NCBI GenBank assembly: GCA_027485165.1 | Contig: JAIXRN010000056.1 | Location: 124,001-188,000, forward strand | DNA length: 64,000 nt | Origin: Rubrivivax sp. | Lineage (GTDB): Bacteria; Pseudomonadota; Gammaproteobacteria; Burkholderiales; Burkholderiaceae_C | Reading direction: 5' to 3' | In this document: piece after piece, positions 54,970 through 64,000 of the stretch | Layout: each line of letters begins with the position of its first letter | Position numbering within the stretch: the first letter of the stretch is position 1 | Position numbers and translations under genes: made by a program | Notes under the pieces: generated by a model | What the model was told of the DNA's origin: nothing | What the model saw: the letters and a program-made list of their open reading frames with translations, nothing else | Database searches by the model: none

Positions 54970-56453
54970 CCGAGCCCCCGGCGCAGGGCGCGGCCGCCGC
55001 CACAGTGGCAGCCACGGCCGCTGCAACGGCCCCAGCTGCTGCGACGGCAGCAGCCGCCGCCCGCCATAGCTACGGCCGGCTGGTGGCGCTGCTGGCCTAC
55101 CGCTGGCGCGACCTGGCGGCGGCTGAAGACGCGCTGGGCGAAGCCTTCGCCAGCGCGCTGCAGCACTGGCCGCGTACGGGCGTGCCCGCGGCACCCGAAG
55201 CCTGGCTGATGCGCGCCGCACAGAACCAGCTGCTGCAGGCCGCACGCCACCGCCGGGTCGAACTGGACCCGCTGGTCACCGCCCTGATGGCCGAAGAACC
55301 CAGCGTGCCAGCGCCCCAGGCCGGGCCCGAGCTGCCCGACGACCGGCTGAACCTGCTCTTCGTCTGCGCCCACCCGGCGCTGGCCCCGGCCCTGCACGCG
55401 CCGCTGATGCTGCAGGCCGTGCTGGGGCTGGACGCGGCCACCATCGCCGAAGCCTTCCTGGTGTCGCCCAGCGCGATGGCGCAGCGGCTGGTGCGCGCCA
55501 AGGCCAAGATCCGCGACGCCGGCCTGCGCTTCGAAGTGCCCGAAGCGCGCGAACGCCCGGCGCGCCTGGCGGCCGTGCTGGAAGCGCTGTATGGCGCCTT
55601 CACGCTGGCCACCCACACCGCGCGTCAGGGCGACGTGGATGCGATGCACACCGCCCGTCAGGGCGACGCGACCGCGATTCACACCATCCGTCAGGGCGAC
55701 GCGGCGGCCCTGCCGGCTGCGCTGTCGGGCCTGGCCGACGAAGCGCTGTACCTGGCGCGCCTGGTGGCAGCGCACCAGGCCGACAGCGCCGAAGCCCTGG
55801 GCCTGCTGGCGCTGATGCTGTTCTGCCAGGCGCGCCGGCCGGCACAGTTCGACGGCGCCGGCCACTTCGTGCCGCTGCTGGCGCAGGACACCCGACGCTG
55901 GCAGCGCCCGCTGCTGGCCGAAGCCGAACGTGCGCTGTGGGCGGCAGCGCGGCTGCGGCAGCCCGGCGTCTTTCAGCTGGAAGCCGCCATCCAGTCGGCG
56001 CACTGCCAGCGCTTGGCCACCGGCGCGACGCCCTGGGCCGTCATCGCCCAGCTTTACGGCACCCTGGTGCAGCACTTCCCCAGCACCGGGGCTCAGATCG
56101 GCCGCGCGGTGGCGCTGGCCGAAGCCGGCCAGCTGGCCGCCGGCCAGGCCGTGCTGGCCGACCTGGCGCAGCAGGCGGCCGACGTACCGGCCCAGCGCGA
56201 GGCCCTGGCCCGGCACCAGCCCTACTGGGTGGCCAGCGCCCACCTGTTGGCCCTGGCCGGCCGGCAGGCAGAAGCCAGCGCCGCCTGGCAGCGCGCCGCC
56301 GGCCTGACCGAAGACCCGCGCGTTCGGGCCTATCTATTGCAGCGCGCAGCGGCACCTTCGGCACCCGGCGCGGTTTCCCCTGCTCAGGCCCTTCAGACCC
56401 GTCAAACCCTTCAAGCCGAGCAGGCCGAGCAGGCCCCGCCCCGGGCTCAGTAA
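54966..56453 (+). CDS. ECF sigma factor with long C-terminal extension (ECF42-like)
   Basis: A 495-residue RNA polymerase sigma factor. Sigma region 2 (LVALLAYRWRDLAAAEDALG to WLMRAAQNQLLQAARHRR) and region 4 (ALHAPLMLQAVLGLDAATIA to PSAMAQRLVRAKAKIRDAG) are followed by about 290 residues of helical, TPR-like extension (DEALYLARLVAAHQADSAEA, AVIAQLYGTLVQHFPST, YWVASAHLLALAGRQAEASAAW). This fits the ECF42 group, which lacks an anti-sigma factor and is linked to a YCII protein. The N-terminus is an Ala-rich run (residues 8-38). A GTG at 54966 is the only reasonable start. Three tandem 33-nt repeats lie inside the gene at 55614-55712. The last 7 nt overlap ppk2 convergently. Confidence 0.88.
   Translation: MTEPPAQGAAAATVAATAAATAPAAATAAAAARHSYGRLVALLAYRWRDLAAAEDALGEAFASALQHWPRTGVPAAPEAWLMRAAQNQLLQAARHRRVELDPLVTALMAEEPSVPAPQAGPELPDDRLNLLFVCAHPALAPALHAPLMLQAVLGLDAATIAEAFLVSPSAMAQRLVRAKAKIRDAGLRFEVPEARERPARLAAVLEALYGAFTLATHTARQGDVDAMHTARQGDATAIHTIRQGDAAALPAALSGLADEALYLARLVAAHQADSAEALGLLALMLFCQARRPAQFDGAGHFVPLLAQDTRRWQRPLLAEAERALWAAARLRQPGVFQLEAAIQSAHCQRLATGATPWAVIAQLYGTLVQHFPSTGAQIGRAVALAEAGQLAAGQAVLADLAQQAADVPAQREALARHQPYWVASAHLLALAGRQAEASAAWQRAAGLTEDPRVRAYLLQRAAAPSAPGAVSPAQALQTRQTLQAEQAEQAPPRAQ
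55614..55712 (+). repeat. Three tandem 33-nt in-frame repeats within the sigma factor gene
   Basis: Three consecutive units of 33 nt (55614-55646, 55647-55679, 55680-55712) encode HTARQGDVDAM, HTARQGDATAI and HTIRQGDAAAL. The units share HTxRQGD. They fall between the sigma domains and the TPR-like extension. Being a multiple of three, copy-number change would not shift the frame. Confidence 0.85.
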
Positions 56454-57361
56454 ATCTCGGGGACGATCATGTCCGCCGGCACCGGGCGTCGGATGTAGTC
56501 GGGGTTGCGCACGCGTTCCGGCAGGGCGATCGCCGGGCGTTCCACCTCGGCATAGGGCATCTGCTGCAGCAGGTGGGCGATGCAGTTCAAGCGCGCGCGT
56601 TTCTTGTCCACCGCCTGCACCACCCACCAGGGGGCTTCGGCAATGTGCGTGCGTTCCAGCATTGCTTCCTTGGCCACGGTGTAGGCCTCCCAGCGGCGCC
56701 GGCTTTCCAGGTCCATGGGGCTCAGCTTCCACTGTTTCAGCGGGTCGTTGATGCGGCCCAGGAAGCGCAGGTGCTGTTCGTCGTCGGTGATGCTGAACCA
56801 GTACTTCAGCAACTGCACGCCGCTGCGCACCAGCATGCGTTCGAATTCGGGCACGGTGCGGAAGAACTCTTCCACTTCATCTTCGCTGCAAAAGCCCATC
56901 ACGCGTTCAACGCCGGCGCGGTTGTACCAGCTGCGGTCGAACAGCACGATCTCGCCGGCCGCCGGCAAATGGGCGATGTAGCGCTGGAAGTACCACTGGG
57001 TCTTTTCACGGCTGTTGGGCGCCGGCAGGGCCACCACGCGTGCCACGCGCGGGTTCAGACGCTGCGTGATGCGCTTGATGACGCCGCCCTTGCCGGCTGC
57101 GTCGCGGCCTTCGAACAGGATCACCACCTTGTGCCCGGTGGCGGCCACCCAGTCCTGCAATTTCACCAGTTCGGCCTGCAGGCGGAACAGTTCGCGGAAG
57201 TAGCGGCGGCGGTCGCTTTGCGCCGTGGCACTGCCGGGGTCGCGGTCTTCGATTTCGAGTTCCAGTTCCTCGTCATAGCCGTCGAGCAGCTCGTCTTCGA
57301 TGCGCTGCAGCAGGCGGGCGTGGTCGTCGGGGCTGAGGTGGCTGATGTCGCTGGGGTTCAT
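56447..57361 (-). CDS. ppk2: Polyphosphate kinase 2
   Basis: A 304-residue PPK2-family kinase that moves phosphate between polyphosphate and nucleotides (typically making GTP/ATP from GDP/ADP). Walker A is FEGRDAAGKGG (residues 84-93), and Walker B/lid landmarks are LFDRSWYNRAGVERVMGFC and LKYWFSITDDEQHLRF. The C-terminal YIRRPVPADMIVPEIY is family-typical. Length matches single-domain class I PPK2. The ATG at 57361 begins MNPSDISHLSPDD; upstream frame is open. Cytoplasmic. Convergent with the sigma factor gene. Confidence 0.93.
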   Translation of the reverse strand: MNPSDISHLSPDDHARLLQRIEDELLDGYDEELELEIEDRDPGSATAQSDRRRYFRELFRLQAELVKLQDWVAATGHKVVILFEGRDAAGKGGVIKRITQRLNPRVARVVALPAPNSREKTQWYFQRYIAHLPAAGEIVLFDRSWYNRAGVERVMGFCSEDEVEEFFRTVPEFERMLVRSGVQLLKYWFSITDDEQHLRFLGRINDPLKQWKLSPMDLESRRRWEAYTVAKEAMLERTHIAEAPWWVVQAVDKKRARLNCIAHLLQQMPYAEVERPAIALPERVRNPDYIRRPVPADMIVPEIY

Positions 57362-57581
57362 GGCGGTGCGGATGGGGGCGATGGCAGGAAGGGGACCGGG
57401 CCGAGCACAGGCAAGGCCCCCCGGCACCGTGCCCGGTCTGCGTGACAAGGGCGTGACAACTGGGGGTCGCCACGGCCGCCGCGCCGTGCCACAGTGGCGC
57501 GCGCCATTCGGCCAGCCCGGGCCCGCCCGGGCCCGCATGCTCACCCAACCCGGCGCCGCACGCGCCAACGAAAGGCCTGCC

Positions 57582-57974
57582 ATGACCCTGCCTACCGCTG
57601 TTGCCGCCGCCCTGCTGGGCCTGGCCCTCGTCTACAGCCCGGCAGCAGGTGCAGGCTGCCCGCCGACCTGCGCGACGGCGTCCAGCGTCGTCAACGCCGC
57701 AGGTGTGCCCACCAAGCTGGCGCGCGCCGCGGCGCAGCTGCAATTCAGGGGTGACACGCTGTCGCCCGCTGCCGCGGGCGCGGTGAAGACTCTGGCCGCC
57801 GAGATCAAGCGCCTGCCCGCCAGCGCCCGCGTGACGCTGCGCGTGGGCGCCGACGGCAGCCTGACCGGCGCTGCCGCCAGCAGCCAGGTCAGCGCGCGCC
57901 AGCGCGCGGTGCAGCAGGCCCTGGAACAGCAAGGCGTACGGGCCGCACAGCTGCTGCTGGAAGCCCTGCCCTGA
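57582..57974 (+). CDS. Small periplasmic protein with OmpA-like C-terminal fragment
   Basis: A 130-residue protein with a signal peptide (AVAAALLGLALVYSPAAGAG). The mature part contains two cysteines (GCPPTCATA) and then a stretch (LQFRGDTLSPAAAGAVKTLA...LPASARVTLRVGADGSLTG...SARQRAVQQALEQQGV) that resembles a shortened OmpA-C peptidoglycan-binding fold, including the SARQRAxxV pattern. The Asp and Arg that bind peptidoglycan are only partly matched. The start follows AAAGG. Divergent from ppk2. Function unknown. Confidence 0.6.
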   Translation: MTLPTAVAAALLGLALVYSPAAGAGCPPTCATASSVVNAAGVPTKLARAAAQLQFRGDTLSPAAAGAVKTLAAEIKRLPASARVTLRVGADGSLTGAAASSQVSARQRAVQQALEQQGVRAAQLLLEALP

Positions 57975-58034
57975 AGCTGCCAAATCCCCGAGCGCCTGAT
58001 CATTTGGGCACAGATACTGCGCAGACCAGGGACG

Positions 58035-60227
<2,193 letters not shown>

Positions 60228-60328
60228 GCGTGGGTGATCCGTGGGCGGGGGGATTCGATGCTTCGTTCCGTGGGCAAGACGTCCACGTCAACCGCAACGC
60301 AACCCTTCCACCTTTCCAGGAGAAAACC

Positions 60329-60871
60329 ATGAGCCAACTGATTCTGAAGCGCTTTCAATGCGTCGCCGAAACCGATGAAGTCGGTGCCGACAGCCCCTAC
60401 TTCCTGACCTTCATCGGCGACATCACCAATGGCAACACGGCGATGAAGCTGACGCGCCAGGGCAACTGGCACAACGAAGTCGACCAGGGCGAGATCTGGC
60501 AGGTCAACGCCCCCATCGCCAGCGGTTTCGACTTCAAGCCCGCCAAGACCCTGGTGCTGTGCGCCATGGTCGAAGAAGACGAGGGCCTGGACATCAGCAG
60601 CCAAGAGGTCGAGAACATGCACGCGGCGCTGACCCAGCGGCTGAACCAGTACCGCGCCACCGGCGCCAACATCGTCAAGCCCATCATCACCAACGGCATG
60701 GTGTCGGCCTTGCGCGGCCTGGTGCAGGTGAGCCTGTTCACCGCCGCAGGTGCCAGCGACGACCTGGTGGCCGTGAAGGCCCTGAAGCTGAACGGCAACG
60801 CCGGCGACCAGGCGGTGGTGACACTGGTCGGCGACGGCGGCCGCTACAACGTGCGCTACGCCGTGGCCTGA
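60329..60871 (+). CDS. Unknown 180-residue protein
   Basis: A soluble 180-residue protein that I do not recognise. It begins MSQLILKRFQCVAETDEVG and contains YFLTFIGDITNGNTAMKLTR, NEVDQGEIWQVNA and VLCAMVEEDEGLDIS. The spacing suggests a beta-rich N-terminal half and a helical middle (EVENMHAALTQRLNQYRATG), ending in two beta strands (AVVTLVGDGGRYNVRYAVA). No signal peptide or TM. The start has a good ribosome binding site (CAGGAGAAA). It is divergent from the SARP-like regulator with a 101-bp gap, and overlaps the convergent DNA ligase gene by 16 nt. Confidence 0.7.
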   Translation: MSQLILKRFQCVAETDEVGADSPYFLTFIGDITNGNTAMKLTRQGNWHNEVDQGEIWQVNAPIASGFDFKPAKTLVLCAMVEEDEGLDISSQEVENMHAALTQRLNQYRATGANIVKPIITNGMVSALRGLVQVSLFTAAGASDDLVAVKALKLNGNAGDQAVVTLVGDGGRYNVRYAVA

Positions 60872-62592
60872 ACGCCGATCGTGCCCGCGGTCGACAGCAG
60901 GGCCCGCAGGGTGCCCAGGCTGTCGGCTTCGTGCAGCGGCTTGTCGTGGCGGATGCGCAGCATGCGCGGGAATCGCACGGCGATGCCGCTCTTGTGGCGC
61001 GGGCTGGCCTGGATGCCTTCGAAACCGATCTCGAACACCAGGCTGGGCCGCACGCTGCGCACGGGGCCGAATTTTTCCAGCGTGCTGGCGCGGATGACGC
61101 GGTCCACGGCTGCGAATTCCTCGTCCGTCAGGCCCGAATAGGCCTTGGCAAACGGCAGCAGCTGCAGCGTGCCCGGTACGGCCGGGCGACGCGCGGCAAT
61201 CGCTTCGACCACGCCTTGCGCTTCGGCAGCGTCCTGCGGCGGGCGATTCCAGACGGCGAAGGTGTAGTCGGTGTAGACGCTGGCGCGCCGGCCGTGGCCG
61301 GCCTGGGCGTAGATGAGCACGGCGTCCACGCTCAGCGGGTCGGTCTTCCACTTCCACCAGGTGCCGTCGGCCTTCGTGCGGCCCACGCCGTAGCGGCCCT
61401 GAAGGGCTTTCAGCATGAAGCCTTCGACGCCGCGTGCGCGCGCCGATTCACGCAGTGCGGCATAAGCCGCCCAGTCAGTGGCTTCTACCAGCGGCGACAG
61501 GCCCAGGCCAGGCGGCGCCCCTTCCGACCCTTCCAGCAAGCCCTGCAGGCGCGCGCGGCGCAGCGCGTGCGGCACGCTGCGCTGGTCTTCGTGTTCGCGT
61601 TCCAGCAGGTCGTAGGCCACAAAGCGCACGGGCGCCTCGTTCAGCAGCTTCTTGCCCACCGTCTTGCGGTTGATGCGCGGCTGCAGCGCCGCAAAGGCCG
61701 ATGGCTGTTCAGCGCCGGCGGGCCAGACCAGCAGTTCGCCGTCCAGCACCGTGCCATCGGGCAGAGCCTGCGCCGCGGCCACCACTTCGGGGAAGCGCTC
61801 GGTGATCAGCTCTTCCCCGCGCGACCACAGCCAGACCTGCCCCGCGCGCCGCACCAGCTGGGCGCGGATGCCGTCGTACTTCCATTCCACCAGCCAGTCC
61901 TGCGGCGCGCCCAGCGCGGCTTCGAATTCGGCCGGCGCGATCTGCAGCGGGTGCGCCAGGAAGAAGGGGTAGGGCTGGCCGGCGTCCTGCAGCGGCGACG
62001 CTTCATGCGACAGCAGGGCTTCGAAGCGCGCTGCAGTGGGCGTGCTGCGCGCGTCGGTGTAGCCCATCATGCGCTGCGCCAGCTGCTTGGCGTCCAGCCC
62101 GGCATGCGCAGCCAGGGCGCGCTGCACCAGCAGTTTGCTCACCCCCACGCGGAAGCCGCCGCCGATCAGCTTCACCAGAAGAAAACGGCCTGCGCTGTCC
62201 AGTTCTTCCCAAGCTGCCAGCACGCGCTGGGCCTGTTCTTCAGGCGCCAGGCCGCGCAGCGGCAGCAGGCGTTCTTCTACCCAATGCGCCAGTCCCGCAT
62301 CGTTGCCGCCGTGCCCCGGCGGCAGCACATGGGCGATGGTCTCGGCCAGGTCGCCAACGGCCTGGTAGCACTCTTCGAACAGCCAGTCGTCGATGCCGGC
62401 GCGGCGGCAGGCCAGTTCGCGCAGCACCGCCGTGGGCACCACCTGGCGCGGCTTGCCGCCGGCCAGGAAATAGGTGGCCCAGGCGGCGTCTGCCGCCGGC
62501 GCGGCGGCGTAGTAGCGCGCCAGGGCGGCCAGCTTGTCGCTGGTGGCGGTGCTGGCGTCGAGCTGTTCGTACAGCGTGGCAAACAGGCGCAT
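60856..62592 (-). CDS. ATP-dependent DNA ligase (ligase-exonuclease operon type)
   Basis: A 578-residue ATP-dependent ligase. An N-terminal DNA-binding domain (about 1-200) is followed by the nucleotidyltransferase domain with catalytic Lys238 in EWKYDGIRAQL, then VLDGELLVW (motif III), EGFMLKALQGRYGVGRTKADGTWWKWK (motifs IV-V region) and a C-terminal OB fold (LVFEIGFEGIQASPRHKSGI). This architecture is the LigB/LigC-like type usually encoded with a metallo-beta-lactamase exonuclease and an Lhr-type helicase, as a DNA repair set. The exonuclease is encoded just upstream, with a universal stress protein between; the helicase is not in view but the downstream side here is occupied by a convergent gene. 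Confidence 0.9.
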   Translation of the reverse strand: MRLFATLYEQLDASTATSDKLAALARYYAAAPAADAAWATYFLAGGKPRQVVPTAVLRELACRRAGIDDWLFEECYQAVGDLAETIAHVLPPGHGGNDAGLAHWVEERLLPLRGLAPEEQAQRVLAAWEELDSAGRFLLVKLIGGGFRVGVSKLLVQRALAAHAGLDAKQLAQRMMGYTDARSTPTAARFEALLSHEASPLQDAGQPYPFFLAHPLQIAPAEFEAALGAPQDWLVEWKYDGIRAQLVRRAGQVWLWSRGEELITERFPEVVAAAQALPDGTVLDGELLVWPAGAEQPSAFAALQPRINRKTVGKKLLNEAPVRFVAYDLLEREHEDQRSVPHALRRARLQGLLEGSEGAPPGLGLSPLVEATDWAAYAALRESARARGVEGFMLKALQGRYGVGRTKADGTWWKWKTDPLSVDAVLIYAQAGHGRRASVYTDYTFAVWNRPPQDAAEAQGVVEAIAARRPAVPGTLQLLPFAKAYSGLTDEEFAAVDRVIRASTLEKFGPVRSVRPSLVFEIGFEGIQASPRHKSGIAVRFPRMLRIRHDKPLHEADSLGTLRALLSTAGTIGVQATA

Positions 62593-62613
62593 CGGCGCTT
62601 CAGGCCCCGCCTG

Positions 62614-63027
62614 TCATTCGCCTTCGGGCACCCGCACCACGGTCACGGGCACCGGGCTGTGGCGCAGCAGGGACTGCGTCACTTCGCCGCTGTTCGTGGT
62701 GCCCACGATCACAGCGTCGCAGCCGTAGTTTTCCAGCAGTTCCACCAGCAGGGTGGCGGGTTCGCCACCGGCGACTTCGCTTTCGTAGTCGGCACCGGCG
62801 GCTTCGAGCAGGGCTTCGGCCGGGGCCAGCAGTTCGGCGCCGGCGTCGCGCTTGATGTCGGTCAGCCGGTCGGTGTCGTGCGCCACCACCACTTCGTACA
62901 GGGTGGCCGGCGGCTGCACGTTCACCAGCACGAAGTCCAGCTTCAGCCCGCCTTCGCGCAGCTGCAGGGCATGGCAGACGGCGGCCAGTGCGGCGGCGCT
63001 GCCGTCGATGGGCAAGAGGACTTTCAT
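62614..63027 (-). CDS. Universal stress protein (UspA family)
   Basis: A 137-residue single Usp domain. MKVLLPIDGSAAALAAVCHA opens the fold, and the ATP-binding pattern appears at the end as VGTTNSGEVTQSLLRHSPVPVTVV (GxxGxxxx with NSG variation). It overlaps the exonuclease stop by 4 nt and lies 21 nt before the ligase start, placing it inside a DNA repair operon, which is unusual. Function in repair is unknown. Confidence 0.88.
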   Translation of the reverse strand: MKVLLPIDGSAAALAAVCHALQLREGGLKLDFVLVNVQPPATLYEVVVAHDTDRLTDIKRDAGAELLAPAEALLEAAGADYESEVAGGEPATLLVELLENYGCDAVIVGTTNSGEVTQSLLRHSPVPVTVVRVPEGE

Positions 63028-64000
63028 GGCGCGGCTCCGGCGGGCTCAGAAGCTGTATCTTGCGCCATCGCCGGCGTGGCCACGGCTTCACCGTCGTCAG
63101 CGCCGAATTCGGTGCGGAAGCTGCCGGCCTGCAGGCCCTGCTGCTGCAGCCAGCGCACCATCACCGCTTCATAGCCGTGGGTCACGATCACACGGCTGGC
63201 GCCAGTGGCGGCAATGGCGCGCTGCAGGCCCGGCCAGTCGGCATGGTCGCTCAGCACGAAGCCGCGGTCCAGGCCCTGGCGGCGGCGACCACCGCGCAGC
63301 TGCATCCAGCCGCTGGCGAAGGCGTCGCTGGGCTCGCCGGCCGGGCCGTTGAAGCGCCGCGCCCAGGCACTGCCCAGCACCGCCGGCGGCGCCACCACCA
63401 AGGCGCGCTGCAGGCTGGCCGGGTCCGCCACGTCGCTGACCAGCTGGGTGGCCGGCAGTGCGACGCCGGCTTCGCGGTAGGCGCGGTTCAGGGCTTCGAC
63501 CGCGCTGTGCACGACGATCGGGCCAATCGAAGCGTCCACCCCCGCCAGCAGGCGCTGCGCCTTGCCGAAGCTGTAGCCCAGCAGCAGGCTGGCGCGGCCG
63601 TCGGCGGCGTTCGCCGCCCACCAGGCGTTGATCTCGGCCATCACGTCGCGCTGCGCCCGCCAGCGGTAGATGGGCAGGCCGAAGGTGCTTTCGGTGATGA
63701 AGGTGTGGCAGCGCACGGGCTCGAAGGGCGCGCAGGTGAGGTTGTGTTCAGCGGCTTCGTCTTCGCTGCCGCGGGTGTAGTAGTCGCCTGAGGCCACCCA
63801 GACCTGGCCGCGGTGTTCGATGCGCACCTGGGCAGAGCCCAGCACATGGCCGGCCGGGTGCAGGCTGACGCGCACCTGGCCCTGCGCGCCATTGATGACC
63901 ACCACTTCGCCATACGCCAGGCCCTGCAGGGCGATGTCGCCCAGGCGCGAACGCAGCACGCCGGCGCTGACGGCCGTGGCGAGATAGGCACCGTGCCCGC
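63024..64000 (-). CDS. Ligase-associated DNA exonuclease (metallo-beta-lactamase/beta-CASP), 5' end beyond window
   Basis: The visible 325 residues are the C-terminal part of a metallo-beta-lactamase fold exonuclease. Readable landmarks are HGAYLATA, the metal-binding GHVLGSAQVRI, SGDYYTRGSEDE, HTFITESTFGLPIYRW, and the beta-CASP region ending FVLSDHADWPGLQRAI and VIVTHGYEAV. The frame continues through the right edge, so the N-terminal HxHxDH motif is outside. The usual partner is the ATP-dependent ligase, found here two genes downstream. A Pro/Ala-rich tail ends the protein. Confidence 0.88.
   Translation of the reverse strand, partial: GHGAYLATAVSAGVLRSRLGDIALQGLAYGEVVVINGAQGQVRVSLHPAGHVLGSAQVRIEHRGQVWVASGDYYTRGSEDEAAEHNLTCAPFEPVRCHTFITESTFGLPIYRWRAQRDVMAEINAWWAANAADGRASLLLGYSFGKAQRLLAGVDASIGPIVVHSAVEALNRAYREAGVALPATQLVSDVADPASLQRALVVAPPAVLGSAWARRFNGPAGEPSDAFASGWMQLRGGRRRQGLDRGFVLSDHADWPGLQRAIAATGASRVIVTHGYEAVMVRWLQQQGLQAGSFRTEFGADDGEAVATPAMAQDTASEPAGAAP

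Noticed and set aside
57516..57535. GC-only repeat cccgggcccg occurring twice in tandem upstream of the small periplasmic protein.
   Set aside because: Low-complexity sequence in a 70% GC background; no T-tract or position that supports a terminator or operator.
60344..60358. A near match to the LacI operator core (ctgaagcgctttcaa).
   Set aside because: It lacks one A of the palindrome and lies in codons 6-11 of the unknown protein gene, far from the glucan locus.

Overview
The window is a high-GC, gene-dense stretch of what looks like a betaproteobacterial chromosome, most likely Burkholderiales of the Rubrivivax/Leptothrix/Roseateles (Sphaerotilaceae) type. This rests on overall gene style only: two PEP-CTERM proteins, a TRAP transporter, Nrt/Cyn ABC genes, a PPK2, and a ybeY/phoH pair. 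No rRNA, tRNA, CRISPR array or insertion sequence was seen. Both ends cut through genes: a VWA-type partner of a MoxR ATPase at the left, and a ligase-associated exonuclease at the right.

Layout. 0-4 kb: minus-strand cluster of a membrane sensor with a CxxCH haem motif and HAMP, a two-TM protein, a MoxR AAA+ ATPase and the start of its VWA partner. 4.2-8.6 kb: PEP-CTERM protein, upp, and a TonB-dependent receptor followed by a DUF4198 protein. 8.7-11.4 kb: DUF4331 protein with a small lipoprotein, and a second PEP-CTERM protein. 11.3-15.6 kb: ybeY-phoH and a 7TM-type histidine kinase with its LuxR-type response regulator.

15.7-32.7 kb is the highlight: a beta-1,3-glucan (laminarin/curdlan-like) utilisation locus without SusC/SusD. 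It holds a large repeat-containing surface lipoprotein, GH81, a porin, a lipoprotein GH17, GH30, a transporter fused to a GH17 domain in one polypeptide, a free GH17, GH16, GH1 and a LacI regulator. Three near-identical palindromes (core TGAAAGCGCTTTCA) sit in the two control regions. A workable model: polymer is cut outside by GH81 and lipoprotein GH17, passes the porin, enters through the GPH-type transporter, and is finished in the cytoplasm by GH17, GH16, GH30 and GH1.

32.9-38.3 kb: LapB/LapC-like type I secretion pair and a TPR/SPINDLY-type O-GlcNAc-transferase homologue, with no obvious substrate nearby. 38.4-41.4 kb: TRAP transporter, probably for a 2-oxo acid. 41.5-45.3 kb: cyanase plus a nitrate/cyanate-type ABC transporter. 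45.4-51.6 kb: a GAF-type sigma-54 activator followed by an operon (rhodanese, OsmC-like, acyl-CoA-dehydrogenase-like flavoprotein, rubredoxin-reductase fusion) preceded by a textbook sigma-54 promoter and a perfect upstream palindrome. 51.7-54.4 kb: fasciclin protein, DUF3297 protein and a PAS kinase/response-regulator pair. 54.6-57.4 kb: YCII protein with an ECF sigma factor carrying a long C-terminal extension, and ppk2. 57.6-64 kb: small periplasmic protein, SARP/BTAD-like regulator, an unknown 180-residue protein, then ATP-dependent DNA ligase, universal stress protein and ligase-associated exonuclease.

All assignments come from reading the sequence and from recalled family motifs; no database search was run.
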